From: Rotaria sordida
Lineage: Eukaryota; Rotifera; Eurotatoria; Philodinida; Philodinidae
Direction: 5' to 3'
Assembly: GCA_905250125.1 (NCBI GenBank)
Contig: CAJNOL010001054.1
Coordinates: 19,273-83,272 of the forward strand
Length of the DNA: 64,000 nucleotides
Shown here: positions 1 through 10,050 of the stretch, piece by piece
Layout of the letters: every line of letters begins with the position of its first letter
Position numbering within the stretch: position 1 is the stretch's first letter
Translations under genes and position numbers: made by a program
The notes under the pieces: generated by a model
Database searches by the model: none
The model's input: only the letters and a program-made list of their open reading frames with translations
What the model was told of the DNA's origin: nothing

Positions 1-163
1 GTTTCAATGAGAAGCATGACTCAATGTAATAAACGATTCGAATACTGAACAGAACGGAGCGGATGCGGGAATATATGGCATCCACTACATAATAAGAAAA
101 AGAAGAAAAAGAAACTGTTTTTTGTTATTTTCCTTAGAAAATATGCTGTGAGCCACCTGTGGC

Positions 164-1470
164 TCACATCGCGGTGAATGTGTTAATCTTCGATATACTT
201 TTCAATAATTCATCGATTTTCTCCATCATCGAGTTGGTCATGCCAGTAATTGAAGGTAACTGTGACGAAGAGAGCGTTGAAAAAACAGCTACGTTGTAAT
301 TATTATTGTTATTATAAGTTCTTGACTTTTGTGAATACGCGTTAGAATTCAATGATAGCAATTTTTTATCAAAGTAGCACGATAGTCTCTGACTACTGAA
401 CATTTGAGACTCTTGGAAAGGTGAGTGCCTCTGAAGTCTACACACTTGATTTGTAAAGAACAAGTATGTTACTTTAGATCCGGATTACGAACTCCACATA
501 CCTCGCAAGTATTTTCAACTTGAGTGCACTAACATCGAAAGTAGCCAATAGCTTGATATTTGCTACAGATGAATACTATGATTCGATTGAGGTATTCATT
601 AACATCATAAGTCAAAGAATTCACATTGGTTTTACCTCTTTCTAGAATTTCTTCACGTTTTTCAATAGATAATATTTGTACTTTGATTAATTTAATTTTG
701 TTTTAGAAGTTGTTTCAAAAAAGAACGATACTGTGGATTTCTGGAAATAAATCTTTAAGATCGTTCATAAAGTCGTTGAAGATAATGTGCAAGTTGACTT
801 TTTTAATGGCAAACGAAAGTTGAAGAAGAAGCGAAGAAATAGATTGCAGCGTGAATTTTTGTTTGCCTAGTTGTTGAGGCCAATTTCTTGCTTCAAATAG
901 AGTACAGAATGATTTGGAGTCTTTCACACAGACTAAATAATTATATTTGTTATTAATACATTTCAAGGTGGAGGGTCGAATATTAGAAAATGAAACATTT
1001 GTTTGATGTACCTCCTTGAAATGCTTTATTACATCGTTGGCAATCGCTTTTTCTTTAACATTTCCAGAAACAGAATGCGATACGAAACGTGAATATGGTC
1101 GACTTTGTGTATAACGAGTAGATTCATTTGATACTGTTAATTTTTGAAGATGTGCATTTTGATGATTAGGAGATAAAAATGTATGATGAGTATCAGAACT
1201 CGAGTGTTGTTGATTCATGTGAGAGGAAGGACGATTGTAAACTGAATAAGGTGTTCGTTGTTGTGGATAATCCAAATGACGATTATTATTATTCTCTTGG
1301 TCATTTTCAAAGTCGCTGTCGCATTGATCATGTTGATTTCTACATCTTTTGCTTCTGTTATTTTCGACCAACATAAATCCATCGTCAGCTTCGAAATCAT
1401 TTCGATTTCGACGCATTGGAGACTGAAATGGAAATGCTGATTGTGAGTTCATTAAACTGGAAATAGACAC
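164..1470 (-). pseudogene. Broken ORF1/gag-like protein of a retroelement, with zinc-knuckle remnant
   Basis: The longest open part (251 codons, 1470 to 715) has an Asn/Gln/Ser-rich N-terminal half and a more ordered second half from about residue 140. A frameshift near 716 ends it. Reading resumes in another frame (for example EKREEILERGK near 680-640) and leads into a CX2CX4HX4C-spaced knuckle at 529-570. There the second Cys and the His are both Tyr, and a TAG falls just before the last Cys. A further 99-codon open tail (463-164) includes a poly-Asn tract. A low-complexity N-terminus followed by a CCHC knuckle is typical of ORF1/gag proteins that bind element RNA. Whether it came from a LINE or an LTR element is open, because any ORF2/pol would lie beyond the left edge. 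It cannot encode a functional knuckle now. Confidence 0.6.
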
Positions 1471-2571
1471 GTGTAAACGACGATTATAATTGTATTGAGT
1501 TCGTTAGTGATGAAGTAAGGCGAATTTATCCTCATAATTCATTAATCTCGCATCCGATGCTGTTGTGCACGAGTTTACATGCCTAATACCGTGGCTTCTA
1601 TAACTATTGTTAGATATTTGTTGATGTTTTATTATAATTTTGAACAACGATGAACACAATTAGATAAAATATCTAATTACAACCAGCCACGTGCACGACA
1701 CGTGACAGATAAATATGTACTATACGTACATATGTTTAGTATTGAACGTGAAGAAGAAATGATCAGTGCTGTATTTATTCAATATAATAACCCTCGTTGT
1801 TAACAACATGTAGATCGTTAACAGCGTTATTGCCAACAGATGCCAATATTAGCGCTTTAAGTGCTCTGATATCATTGCCAATTTCCTTATCTTTCTATAA
1901 ATCTCTTTTGAGATACAATGAGTTTGGTTTACATTTAATTGCTGATCTATCTATTACAAGTAAATCAGCTAGTATTCACAGACATACTTCACATAAATTT
2001 CAATCTCAACTATCAACTACTAAAGTGTGAATGTTCCGTCATTCATCTATCTTTACTTCTAAATAGAGCTATACAGGATGAGTAAAATGATATTCACACA
2101 TTTTCACAAATATTAAAGAATGTGCTTAGTACTCATTGTCTAACAAGATAACAAAGATTTAGTCACATATTGAACTTTACTATCTATCAGCAATGAATTT
2201 TCGACCATTATTGATAGCAGAGTATTGCATTAAAATGTATTGTTCATGTGCAGAAAGACGATTTGTTTGAGTTTTTCGTGCATAATTATGTATATGGCTT
2301 TCTTAAAAGAGAAAAGTATTTAATGAAGGGAAACAATTATTAGTTAGAGTATCAAACTATACAAAGTAAATCTTTTTCATTTACTTCCGTATTTCGTCAT
2401 ATACTATAAAAGTCAGTCATTAATTATAGTTGAGATTTTTTAATGATGCGTAATAGGCTTTATTTAATTTATTTTTTCATATAAATTATATAAAGAAAGA
2501 GATTGATATGACAATAATAATAAAACACACGTTGAATACGAATAACAATGTCAAAGTACAATAATGTTCTA
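1471..2571. other. Intergenic, no gene recognised
   Basis: I see no convincing gene. A 77-codon open stretch at 1797-2030 (+) has no recognisable domain. Two CACGTG hexamers lie close together (1688-1693 and 1699-1704). Both E-box-like sites are just upstream of the minus-strand ORF1 relic and could be remnants of its promoter; this is speculation. Confidence 0.4.
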
Positions 2572-3607
2572 TTATGTCTCTGGTGCGACATGATTGATAA
2601 TTATCCTTCGTCGTCTCCAACGATTAAGATGTATATTGAACAGTACATAGAACAATTGTTTACGAAAACGTTCAGATACACAAATATAAACATAAAATGG
2701 ACTCTAAAATAATATAATCAAACGAAAAAATTCGTTTATTCTATCTCACACTTACCGCAAAATATGTATAGTAAATGATAACAGTGACAGTTGTTGCAAA
2801 CTGAAGTTTTGCTTGAATAACTGGATCGCTGGTGAGATTTTTGTTCGTTGCAACAGCAAAGACAGTTGTATATGGTAGAAGACCAAAAATACCTACAACA
2901 ACTTGAACTAAAACCATGACAGTTAACTGCTTATCTAGTTCACGTCGAACAAGTGGTACTGTGCGATAAGGCATTTCCTTTATATTGCGAAAGGCCATGG
3001 ATCCAAATAAAGCTGCAATAGTAATAGGTAGAAATCCGATCAGCCCAAGTACCATGAAAAACCCGCGATACTGATCAAAAATCTGATTTGTTACGATGCA
3101 AATAAATTTATTTGTATTTGGTAATGAAACATGATCATAAAATACTAAATATGGAATTCCATGTAGAATCCAAATGATAATAAATATAATGATTATACGT
3201 CGAGCTAGTTTAATATTGCAGAATTGTTGCCAATGGAGGTTAGAGCAAGTTGCACAATATTGATCAATAGTAGCCAAACAAAAGCATGTCATTGAAATTA
3301 CATTACATGTATTAATTAAATAGAGACGTGATTTACAATAGAATAGTGATGTTTCAGTTGCATCGACACTTGATATGGCAGTTATAACACGTGCGAGAAG
3401 CGCAAGACACAATTGAATTATGCTTAAAATTGACATAATAGTTAAATAAAATGCACATGAACTTTGTCGAAATGTTCGAAGACTAAGAAAGACAAGAGTA
3501 TTGAGAAGCCCGCCTACTGTTCCAGCAATAAACACTGGTAGTCCACCATAAATTATTATTTGTTTTCCTATCAAAGATAACGATGTCGACATTCTGGTTT
3601 TCAACAA
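2572..3607 (-). CDS. Rhodopsin-like seven-transmembrane receptor (two exons), apparently intact
   Basis: Exon 1 is 3607-2756 and exon 2 is 2703-2572. They are joined across a 52-bp intron (2704-2755, GTAAGT...TTTTAG), which restores a 327-residue protein ending TAA. Seven hydrophobic segments are visible at about residues 17-42, 52-78, 92-115, 136-156, 183-205, 227-250 and 266-292. GPCR hallmarks are Asn36 in TM1, the probable disulfide pair Cys91/Cys170, IDQY at 114-117 in place of the DRY motif, Pro245 in TM6, and SPFYVY just after the splice in place of NPxxY. A basic tail (LNRWRRRRIII) follows. Met6 is an equally likely start, because the first five residues look like added leader. The protein sits in the plasma membrane and couples to G proteins; the ligand is unknown. 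It resembles the expanded chemoreceptor-like GPCRs of bdelloids. Without the intron, translation would stop four residues after Ala284 and lose the TM7 end. Confidence 0.85.
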
Positions 3608-4750
3608 CTGTCTTTTATGACAAATATGTTTTATATGTTGTTAAAGAAAGCATATTTGATAAAAATAGATTTTATAATCATCAAAAACATAATTATCTAA
3701 CCTTCCATTCACCTTCATTTTAACTTCGAAGCACGTAATCATTAATTATTTTGGCACGACTTTTATGAAACATGCCATTAAAGAATGAAAAGAAATTGAC
3801 GTTGCAAGAAACTAAGGATGTATAAGTCACGTAATAATGTCATTTTTTCTGACTGTTAAAACTTTGAATATATCGTCAATCAATTATTAGCACAATCCCA
3901 GTATAATATGAATATCAAACACAATGGAGCCGCTTTCACTTTGTTGTCAATGAATAAATTTATCAACTTATGTTTCGGCTTATCCATTACTATCATTGGT
4001 TAATACACTTTGGTAATAGAAAATATTAGTCGTAATATGTCAGAGAGAGTATCTAAAAAAGGTAAATCATAGATACCATAGACTCATTCGTGTGTCACAC
4101 TCATGCTATAGTAGACTTTGCCTTCCCAAATATGTCTTTTACCGCGCATGACGTTCCACGGTAATATCTCCCAGGTATGGGGACAAGTCCAGAATTTCTA
4201 TCCCTATGCCTTTCTGCATTCTATTTAGATCTGCTTCTACAAAATATCGAACGTTATATAAAGACAATTTATATTTAATTATTTCCTTGTAATTGTTTCA
4301 GAACTAGAAACAGTTTTTCTTGTTATTTTATCTATAGTTTTAATTTAGTGAAATTAATAAGCATTGATGAAGTAACGTCAGACGATCGCTAAGAATAACG
4401 TATGTCCTTGAAAAAAATTTTCTTATTTTTTAGAAACAGTAAAAAAAGAAAAATATGCGCATATTTAAAAAATTTTTCTGTCAATGACGGTTTTTAAAAT
4501 TATTGAAACGATGAATTTTGTATTTTATACTTGCATTTTTCATTGTTTATATAATATTTTCTCGGATAACATTTTCTCATTTAGTGAGATAAATGATATC
4601 ATTGCAGTTCTCTATTTATCAATCATTCTGTGAAAAATTTCATACAGTTTGAATTTATTCTAGTGACTTTTTTGCTAAAGCATGAGAAATGGAAACAAAC
4701 AATATGAGGGACAAAATTTTCATTTGGGGTGTGTATAAGTGTGGGCATTA
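3608..4750. other. Intergenic, no gene recognised
   Basis: No coding segment is supported. Around 4075-4180 there are short imperfect palindromes (ATAGACTCAT...ATGCTATAG, and TTACCG...CGGTAA) in a locally more G+C-rich patch. They may be the relic of a small inverted-repeat element. The rest is A/T-rich unique-looking sequence. Confidence 0.35.
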
Positions 4751-4860
4751 TTAGAATAATCGCCGTTCACGACAACGTTGTTTCCGTCTTGGTGGAACTT
4801 CGCCAGGTGGAATACTTAATATTGTATCTACTAGATAGTAATTCAATGAAAAACCGAAAC
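4751..4860 (-). pseudogene. Possible orphan 3' exon ending in a basic tail
   Basis: The frame ending with TAA at 4751 reads ...LVDTILSIPPGEVPP followed by RRKQRCRERRLF. Its composition (hydrophobic stretch, Pro-rich turn, basic tail) looks coding and resembles the end of a membrane protein. I cannot name the family. An AG that could serve as a splice acceptor lies about 40 bases upstream in the minus sense, but no donor exon was found. Chance is a serious alternative. Confidence 0.25.
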
Positions 4861-5401
4861 ATATGAATTACTGTTTCAATGCAATAATTAAAATTTTGCG
4901 AACATTTGCATAAGTAGAGTTTACAAATATAATTTTCAAGTAAAATTAGCTTAAATATGACCTTCATCGTATATAGAAGTGAATGTTTAGTCACACTGAG
5001 AGTTTTGAAATTAGTGGGAGTTACCATGTATGGCTGACTATTTTGCCAATTTTTCTTATTGGTGATTGGAATATTCATTTGATGTTTTTTGGTTTGCTTG
5101 GTTAAGTTTTGATTTTTCTGGTTGGTTGTGTTATTGTTAAGATGGGTCAGGTTCCCTTGTTTTTGTGCTTGGTGATTAGAAGTGTTCGATTGTGGTTTGG
5201 TGTTTTATACATATCTAGAATAAAAATGAAAGGGATGTAGGTGGATTTTTTCTTATTTGTGTTATGGTTTTTTTGTAGGACAGATGATTGAGTTTTGGAA
5301 TAGCTTTATTCATATAATGAAAAGATATACAATGAAAAATATTCACAACTAAGTATTTTAGTCATATGTTCAGTTTTTTCATTGTTGGTAACGCAATGTT
5401 G

Positions 5402-6223
5402 TTAATCGATATTTCTTAAGAGATTGCGAGATGATTTTTTATGAACTAATAAATTTTCTAAGGTTTTATTTGTTCGAGTACCAATTATAAGTCGAACATT
5501 TTTTAACGATGAATTTTCGTAGTAAAAGTGTTTTTTAAATAGCTTCTTGAATTGATGACTGAAGTTTTTTAACGGTCCGCTTTCATATCTATAATGTATA
5601 ATCATTTTTTTTTCGTTCTTCGGTTTCTCTTTTGTGTGTGAATTTTTGTGTTGTTCAGTCACCGATTGTTGGTTTGGTGGAAGTTGTCGTTGATCATCAG
5701 TTAAAGATTCATTTACTAATTGTAGATGAAGTTCTTTATATCTTTGTTCATCCAAGTTTTGGTAGATCGGCGAAGAGTTGTGATTTTTAAAGAATTCTTT
5801 GAAATGACGTCGGATAAAGTTTCGTGGATATCCATTGAGAAGTAATGCTATTTCAATATTCAATCGTTCTTAATCAAATGTGTGAACATCCGAATAGAGA
5901 CGAATACCACGAAGTAATGCTGTATAGATTGTATTGGAATGTGTAAGCCGTGGATGATTAGATGTATATGGAAGTATGTATGGCTCAGCAGCTGGTTTAC
6001 GAAAAACTGTTGTATTCAACTTTCCTTCAACATTCTCGATAAGAACATCAAGGAATTCTATCGATTCATGTATTGTATAATTAATATGATTATTTGAATC
6101 TTTTTCATTTTCTTGATCAATTAATGCTTTAATGTTTTCAATAGATTCATTGGAAATCATGAAAATATCATCAATATATCTAAAATGGGTGGATGTGGGT
6201 GTGGGATGTGTAATACTTACCAC
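5402..6223 (-). pseudogene. Penelope-like (Athena-type) reverse transcriptase, C-terminal part, one nonsense codon
   Basis: One reading frame runs from 6223 to 5402, broken only by a TAA at 5870-5872 where Gln is likely. It contains RYIDDIF, the YxDD catalytic motif of reverse transcriptases, then FLDVLIE and the thumb-like end with GTRTNKTLENLLVHKK, typical of Penelope-like elements. The first 41 bases inside this open frame look like an intron (6180-6220, GTAAGT...TTTTAG) placed directly before YIDD. In the spliced reading the junction codon is now TGA. Sequence farther upstream (6224-6700) has many stops. No GIY-YIG endonuclease was seen, as expected for bdelloid Athena elements, which lack it. 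Penelope-like elements are known for keeping introns. The element is dead. Confidence 0.7.
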
Positions 6224-7009
6224 AATACCGTTGGTATTTCGATGTTACTAAACTCAAATCTGGTCAAGTTTTACGAATACTGGTTTTTTTATGTCAAGAA
6301 AATTGTGTTGTTTGTTTGGGATAAAGAATGGTGAAACTTTTTTTGTCATTGTTGAAGCGTAGTAGATTACCTTTAGCTTTTGTTATGCTCTATGTCTAAT
6401 GGGCAGATTGAAGGGAAATGTTGTGCTATCGCAAATTTAGCTTCGAGTTTGTTTATATGCAAAAAATGTTCATGGGACATGTTTGATTAAAAACCTTTTA
6501 TTTGTGTTTGATTAACATATTTCTTACTTTGATGTTGTGTTGTGTAAACAGTAGAGATTATGTTGTACAGATTTATGTAGAATTAATGTTTTTATTGAAT
6601 TCGATGTATCTAGAATAGAAAGAAAAACGTGAATAATATGAAAACGAAGGTTTCCGATTAATTAAGAAAAGAAAGAGATTGAGCGCCATTGATTATATCT
6701 GGTAATCTATATTCAAAAGAAAAATATATGATACAATAACAGAAAATATATCATAACCATACAAATATAAGTGAGATGGGGGTGACTGAATCGGTGAGAA
6801 TAGTAACTGAAAATGAGTTTGATTAGAAGGATGATGAACTGTTTGTAGAAGGAATTCATAGAAATTCTAGAGTGAACAGAAAACATAGAAAGTGCATGAT
6901 AGTTAGTTGTGTACATTTTAATAATGCTTTTGTGGTTTGTATAAATATTCGTTTGGACCTATATTGACGAAAGAAAAATAGAAACGTTAAATTGTTTTGC
7001 AGAGATGGC
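6224..7009. other. Decayed 5' part of the RT element, then intergenic
   Basis: In the minus sense, 6500-6224 probably held upstream RT sequence, now with stops in all frames. From about 6500 to 7009 I recognise nothing. A 67-codon hydrophobic open stretch at 6713-6916 (-) looks like chance in A/T-rich DNA. Confidence 0.3.
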
Positions 7010-7551
7010 ATTTAATAAGTGTTTACCCATTCGGTAAATGATAGCTCGTTGTTACGAAAGTGTAGCTTCACATCGATCTTCGTATGTGATTGGTTGACGT
7101 ACTAGTGCTTCTTCTGCTGGACCTGGTTTCGAAAATACAATAGCTGGTTGTGTACAATCAATCTCTAAGACTATTTCGATATCATCCGTTGCCTAGATCA
7201 ATTATGAGAGAGATGATGTTTAGATGAAATTAAAATCAAAACTAGGAATAATGAAAGAAACATGTGTTACATACATTAAAAGGTTCGTCTTGTGTTGATA
7301 TATCTTTTTTCTTTGGATATTCTTTTTCTTCGAATGGATCCCAACCAATATTGTCGAAAGTAGAATAACGTGCAAAATTTTTCCAAAGATTTAATCGCCA
7401 TTTTCCATTGAAATAATTATAATGACTAGATAACGATTTAGCAAAGGATGTTTTTCCAGTACCCGGTGATCCGATTAGAATTAAATATTTAGCTCGTAAT
7501 GTACAATTAAATTCCTTATTGATCCAATGATTGACTACTTCACCTAGATTT
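7010..7551 (-). pseudogene. Rep-like superfamily 3 helicase relic with an intron (endogenous viral-type gene)
   Basis: The minus strand from 7551 reads into a Walker A motif GSPGTGKTS (codons at 7446-7472). A Walker B-like segment with FDNIGWD follows, and after an intron there is a QPAIV stretch resembling SF3 motif C. This order fits the helicase half of Rep proteins of CRESS-type DNA viruses and their endogenous relatives. The intron is 7193-7274 (GTATGT...ATCTAG), and splicing keeps the frame. A stop lies in the distal exon near 7056. The upstream end is cut at an in-frame TAA near 7552, next to the mariner end at 7560, and the N-terminal HUH endonuclease part is absent. A Rep gene captured in the nucleus, which then gained an intron and later died, is my inference. 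A Rep of a rotifer DNA transposon is the alternative. Confidence 0.6.
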
Positions 7552-7559
7552 GATTAATA

Positions 7560-8280
7560 TCCAGTTGGTACATAAGTTCTGCACGTTTTTTTTTGGTTCA
7601 ACAACAAATTTATTTTTCAATAAAGATATGCGAACATCAATCAACAATATAATCGCCATCGTTTTCGACAACCTTTGCCCATCTTTCTGGCAATAGTTCA
7701 ATTCCACGTTTGTAGAAACTAACCGATTTTGATTCGAAAAAGGCAGTTAGGTCGGATTTTAGCTCATCGAAGTCTTCATAGTGACTATTGCACAGATAGT
7801 TTCGAAGAGATAGGAACAGGTGACCACGGTGGGTGCGGAAAAACTTCCCATCGTAACTGTTCGATTTTTTGCTGAGTCAACTTTGCCACATGAGGTCGAC
7901 TGTTGTCATGGAGAAGGATGACGTCTTTTTGTTTCGCCAAAGCCGGTTGCTTTTGAAGTAGAACGTCATTCAATCGCTGCAATTGCTGAGAGTAGACATT
8001 GGTAGTAATCTTTTGATTGATATCTAACAGCTCTAAATAGATGACACCGCTCATATCCCACCAAATGCACAACATTATCTTCTGTGGATGCAAGTCAGGC
8101 TTTACATCCGGTAATGTTTCTTCATCAGGATCAAGCCACTGCCTTCTACGGCAGACGTTGACATAACACACCCATTTTTCATCTTCAGTAACAATTCGTT
8201 CTAAAAATGGCGCATGCTTCTGTCGAGAAAGTAGTGAAACACAAATGGATGCTCGCTGAGCTAAGTTGTTCATACTTAAC
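7560..8280 (-). mobile_element. Truncated mariner-family element
   Basis: The left end, TCCAGTTGGTACATAAG preceded by TA (7558-7559), has the form of a mariner terminal inverted repeat. The element extends through a transposase C-terminal two-thirds to about 8280. There the sequence changes abruptly to a repeat that recurs at 9238. The matching right-hand terminal repeat and the helix-turn-helix half of the transposase are missing, so the element is 5'-truncated. It abuts the Rep-like helicase relic and may have interrupted it. Confidence 0.7.
7637..8273 (-). pseudogene. Mariner transposase, C-terminal fragment, third catalytic Asp deleted
   Basis: The minus frame from 8273 shows the D,D34D mariner signature: VTEDEKW (first Asp), then LLHDNSRPH (second Asp). 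At HPPWSP, a deletion near 7825 removes the segment that carries the third Asp and shifts the frame. The original C-terminus resumes as LFLSLRNYL and ends RWAKVVENDGDYIVD with TGA at 7637-7639. The DNA-binding N-terminal domain is absent. An active enzyme of about 345 residues would cut and paste the element at TA sites; this copy lacks both DNA binding and an intact active site. Confidence 0.8.
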
Positions 8281-8845
8281 TTGAAAATAGTTCTTAGTTT
8301 TTTGTCATTTCTGGTCCCTATTGAAACCCATCAGATCTAGACCATTGACGTCTTCTCCTAGGGAATATTCTAGTGCAGCGGCTAGCCGCTGCCACGTGTA
8401 ATCATATTCTCCTATAAGATCATCCTCTTTGGTTCACAACCTATCAAATTCCAGGCTGTTCTTACTTCGAAAAACCCTTAGATTTATAACATGAGAATTC
8501 TTGATGGGCAGTCCCGAATTGGCACTTTGTTATCAAATTTTCCTTATTTCTTCAACCCAATTGTCTAGTGGAAAAGTCAGAATTTTATTAGAATTCCTGA
8601 TTATGGTAATCTTAATGCAGTATTCTCGATGAACCTAGCTTTCACATAGATCTTTTCTGAAGCGAATCTAGAGCGCGCTTGGAATATTAGCGACTAGTCG
8701 TTCGTTGGTGTCCCTCCGCGGCGCCGCTCACGGCTAGTCGCTCCATTATTTGAATACATTAAAACAATAGTCGATTTTTCTACATTTACCATAAAAGATG
8801 TGACCTCATTTACAAATATCTTTTTATATTAGCTTCTTCGAGATA
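8275..8845. repeat. Direct repeat copy 1, with AGCGRCTAG inverted motifs
   Basis: This block recurs at 9238-9842 with clear similarity along its whole length (shared landmarks: CCCATCAGATCTA, GCCACGTGTAAT, ATGGGCAGTC, TTTGAATACATTAAAACAATAG). It is far richer in G+C than its surroundings. It contains a perfect 18-bp palindrome, GCAGCGGCTAGCCGCTGC (8375-8392). A second inverted pair is AGCGACTAG (8689-8697) and CTAGTCGCT (8734-8742). No protein is recognised in it. It starts where the mariner relic stops. Confidence 0.75.
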
Positions 8846-9237
8846 TGGTGACTATAGAAATTACACGAGTCAGAACTCCTGAAAAAATATGCGAATAATT
8901 GAATAATTAGTCAGAATAAAATATAATGAGACTAGACTTAAATACCAATAATGTTGGATTGACTAAAACTAGGCTTTGAGTTTCAGCAATACTCGTCGGC
9001 GTGGATTTGAATGTTGATGGGACCTCAAATGGTTTTTTTGCATGAATCCAATTCTACACACTATATTTTTCTCTGATACATATCTATTTCGAGAACCACA
9101 TTTACAAGAACACATACCAACAGAAAAACTCCCTCTTATTTCATTCATATCTACTTTGGATACAGCGAATATGTTTTTTGAGTGATGTTTTCCGTGAAAT
9201 GTACTATTCAAATATTGCACACGTGCAGAAAAGCGAT
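8846..9237 (-). other. Spacer between the two repeat copies, with an 83-codon open frame
   Basis: The minus strand carries an open frame at 8969-9220, ending RRRVLLKLKA, with a Cys cluster (MCSCKCGSRN) about halfway. I do not recognise a family, and no flanking exon was found. The two repeats with roughly 390 bases between them could be LTRs of a heavily deleted element, but no TG...CA ends, primer-binding site or pol remnant was identified. Confidence 0.3.
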
Positions 9238-9842
9238 TCCCACGCTTTATTTAAATTATTTCTCAGTTCTTTGCCACAGCTAGTCCCTATTCAAACCCAT
9301 CAGATCTACACTGTTGACGTTTATCCAATGAATCCCAACAGCCTGAAGCTTTCTTCCAGGGAATTTTCCAGTGCAGCGGCTAGCCGCTGCCACGTGTAAT
9401 CCTATTCTCCATTAAGATCATCCGCTTTGATTTACACTCTATCAAACTTCCGACTGCTCTTACTTTGAAAAATAATTAGATTTATAATAAGAGAATCTCG
9501 ATGGGCAGTCTGGAATCCGCACTTTGTTATGAACTATTCCTTATTTCTTCAACCTCATTGTCAACCTGAAAAGTCACAGTTTTATTGGAATTCTTAATTA
9601 AGGGAATCTTAGTGCAGTATTCTTAATAAACCTAGCTTTCATGTAGATCTTTTCCGGAGCGTATGAGGAATGCGCTTGCAATATCAGCGACTAGTCGTTC
9701 ATCCGCGCTCCTGCGGGGCGTCACTCATGGCTAATCGCTCCATTGTTTGAATACATTAAAACAATAGTTCGTTATTCTCCATGTACCGTAAAAGTTGTGA
9801 CCTCATTTCCAAATACCGTTTTACATTGACTGCTTCAAGTTA
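9238..9842. repeat. Direct repeat copy 2, with AGCGRCTAG inverted motifs
   Basis: Second copy of the 8275-8845 unit. It keeps the perfect palindrome (9373-9390) and the inverted pair AGCGACTAG (9686-9694) and CTAATCGCT (9731-9739, one change). It carries about 25-30 extra bases near 9325-9350 that copy 1 lacks. An open frame at 9178-9399 crosses the repeat start and is not credible as a gene. The copy runs straight into the tandem array at 9845. Confidence 0.75.
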
Positions 9843-9844
9843 AA

Positions 9845-10050
9845 ACCACTGATTGGCTGAAATTTCAATAGGAAAATGTCTGATTGCCTGAAAGTCCAAT
9901 ATCGAAAACCCGTTATTGGCTGGAATTTCAATAGGAAAAAATCTAATTGGTCGAAAGCCCAACATCGAGAACCCCTGATTGGCCAGTTATTCAGAGCGAA
10001 AAAATATGATTAGTCGACAGCCCATGGTCGAAAACCTATGATTCAGTGGT
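9845..10050. repeat. Tandem array of CCAAT-box units, 63-bp period made of two half units
   Basis: ATTGG cores (reverse CCAAT), exact or with one or two changes, begin at 9852, 9883, 9915, 9946, 9978, 10009 and 10041. The steps are 31, 32, 31, 32, 31 and 32 bases. Half units alternate between GATTGGCTG-AATTTCAATAGG and GATTG-CTGAAAGTCCAATATCG types, giving a 63-bp higher unit. The mean step of 31.5 bases is three turns of B-DNA, so all boxes face the same side of the helix. Regular 31-33-base spacing of CCAAT boxes is known from NF-Y-driven promoters. No gene is recognised next to it. Confidence 0.75.

Noticed and set aside
1179..1440. Plus- and minus-strand frames of about 60 codons
   Set aside because: Shadows of the ORF1 relic on the minus strand.
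6180..6220. GTGGGTGTGGG on the plus strand as an interstitial telomere repeat
   Set aside because: Only two imperfect units, inside a likely intron; no tandem TGTGGG run.
8275..9842. The twin repeats as LTRs of a retrotransposon
   Set aside because: No TG...CA ends, primer-binding site, polypurine tract or pol remnant seen between the copies; kept as an unclassified repeat.
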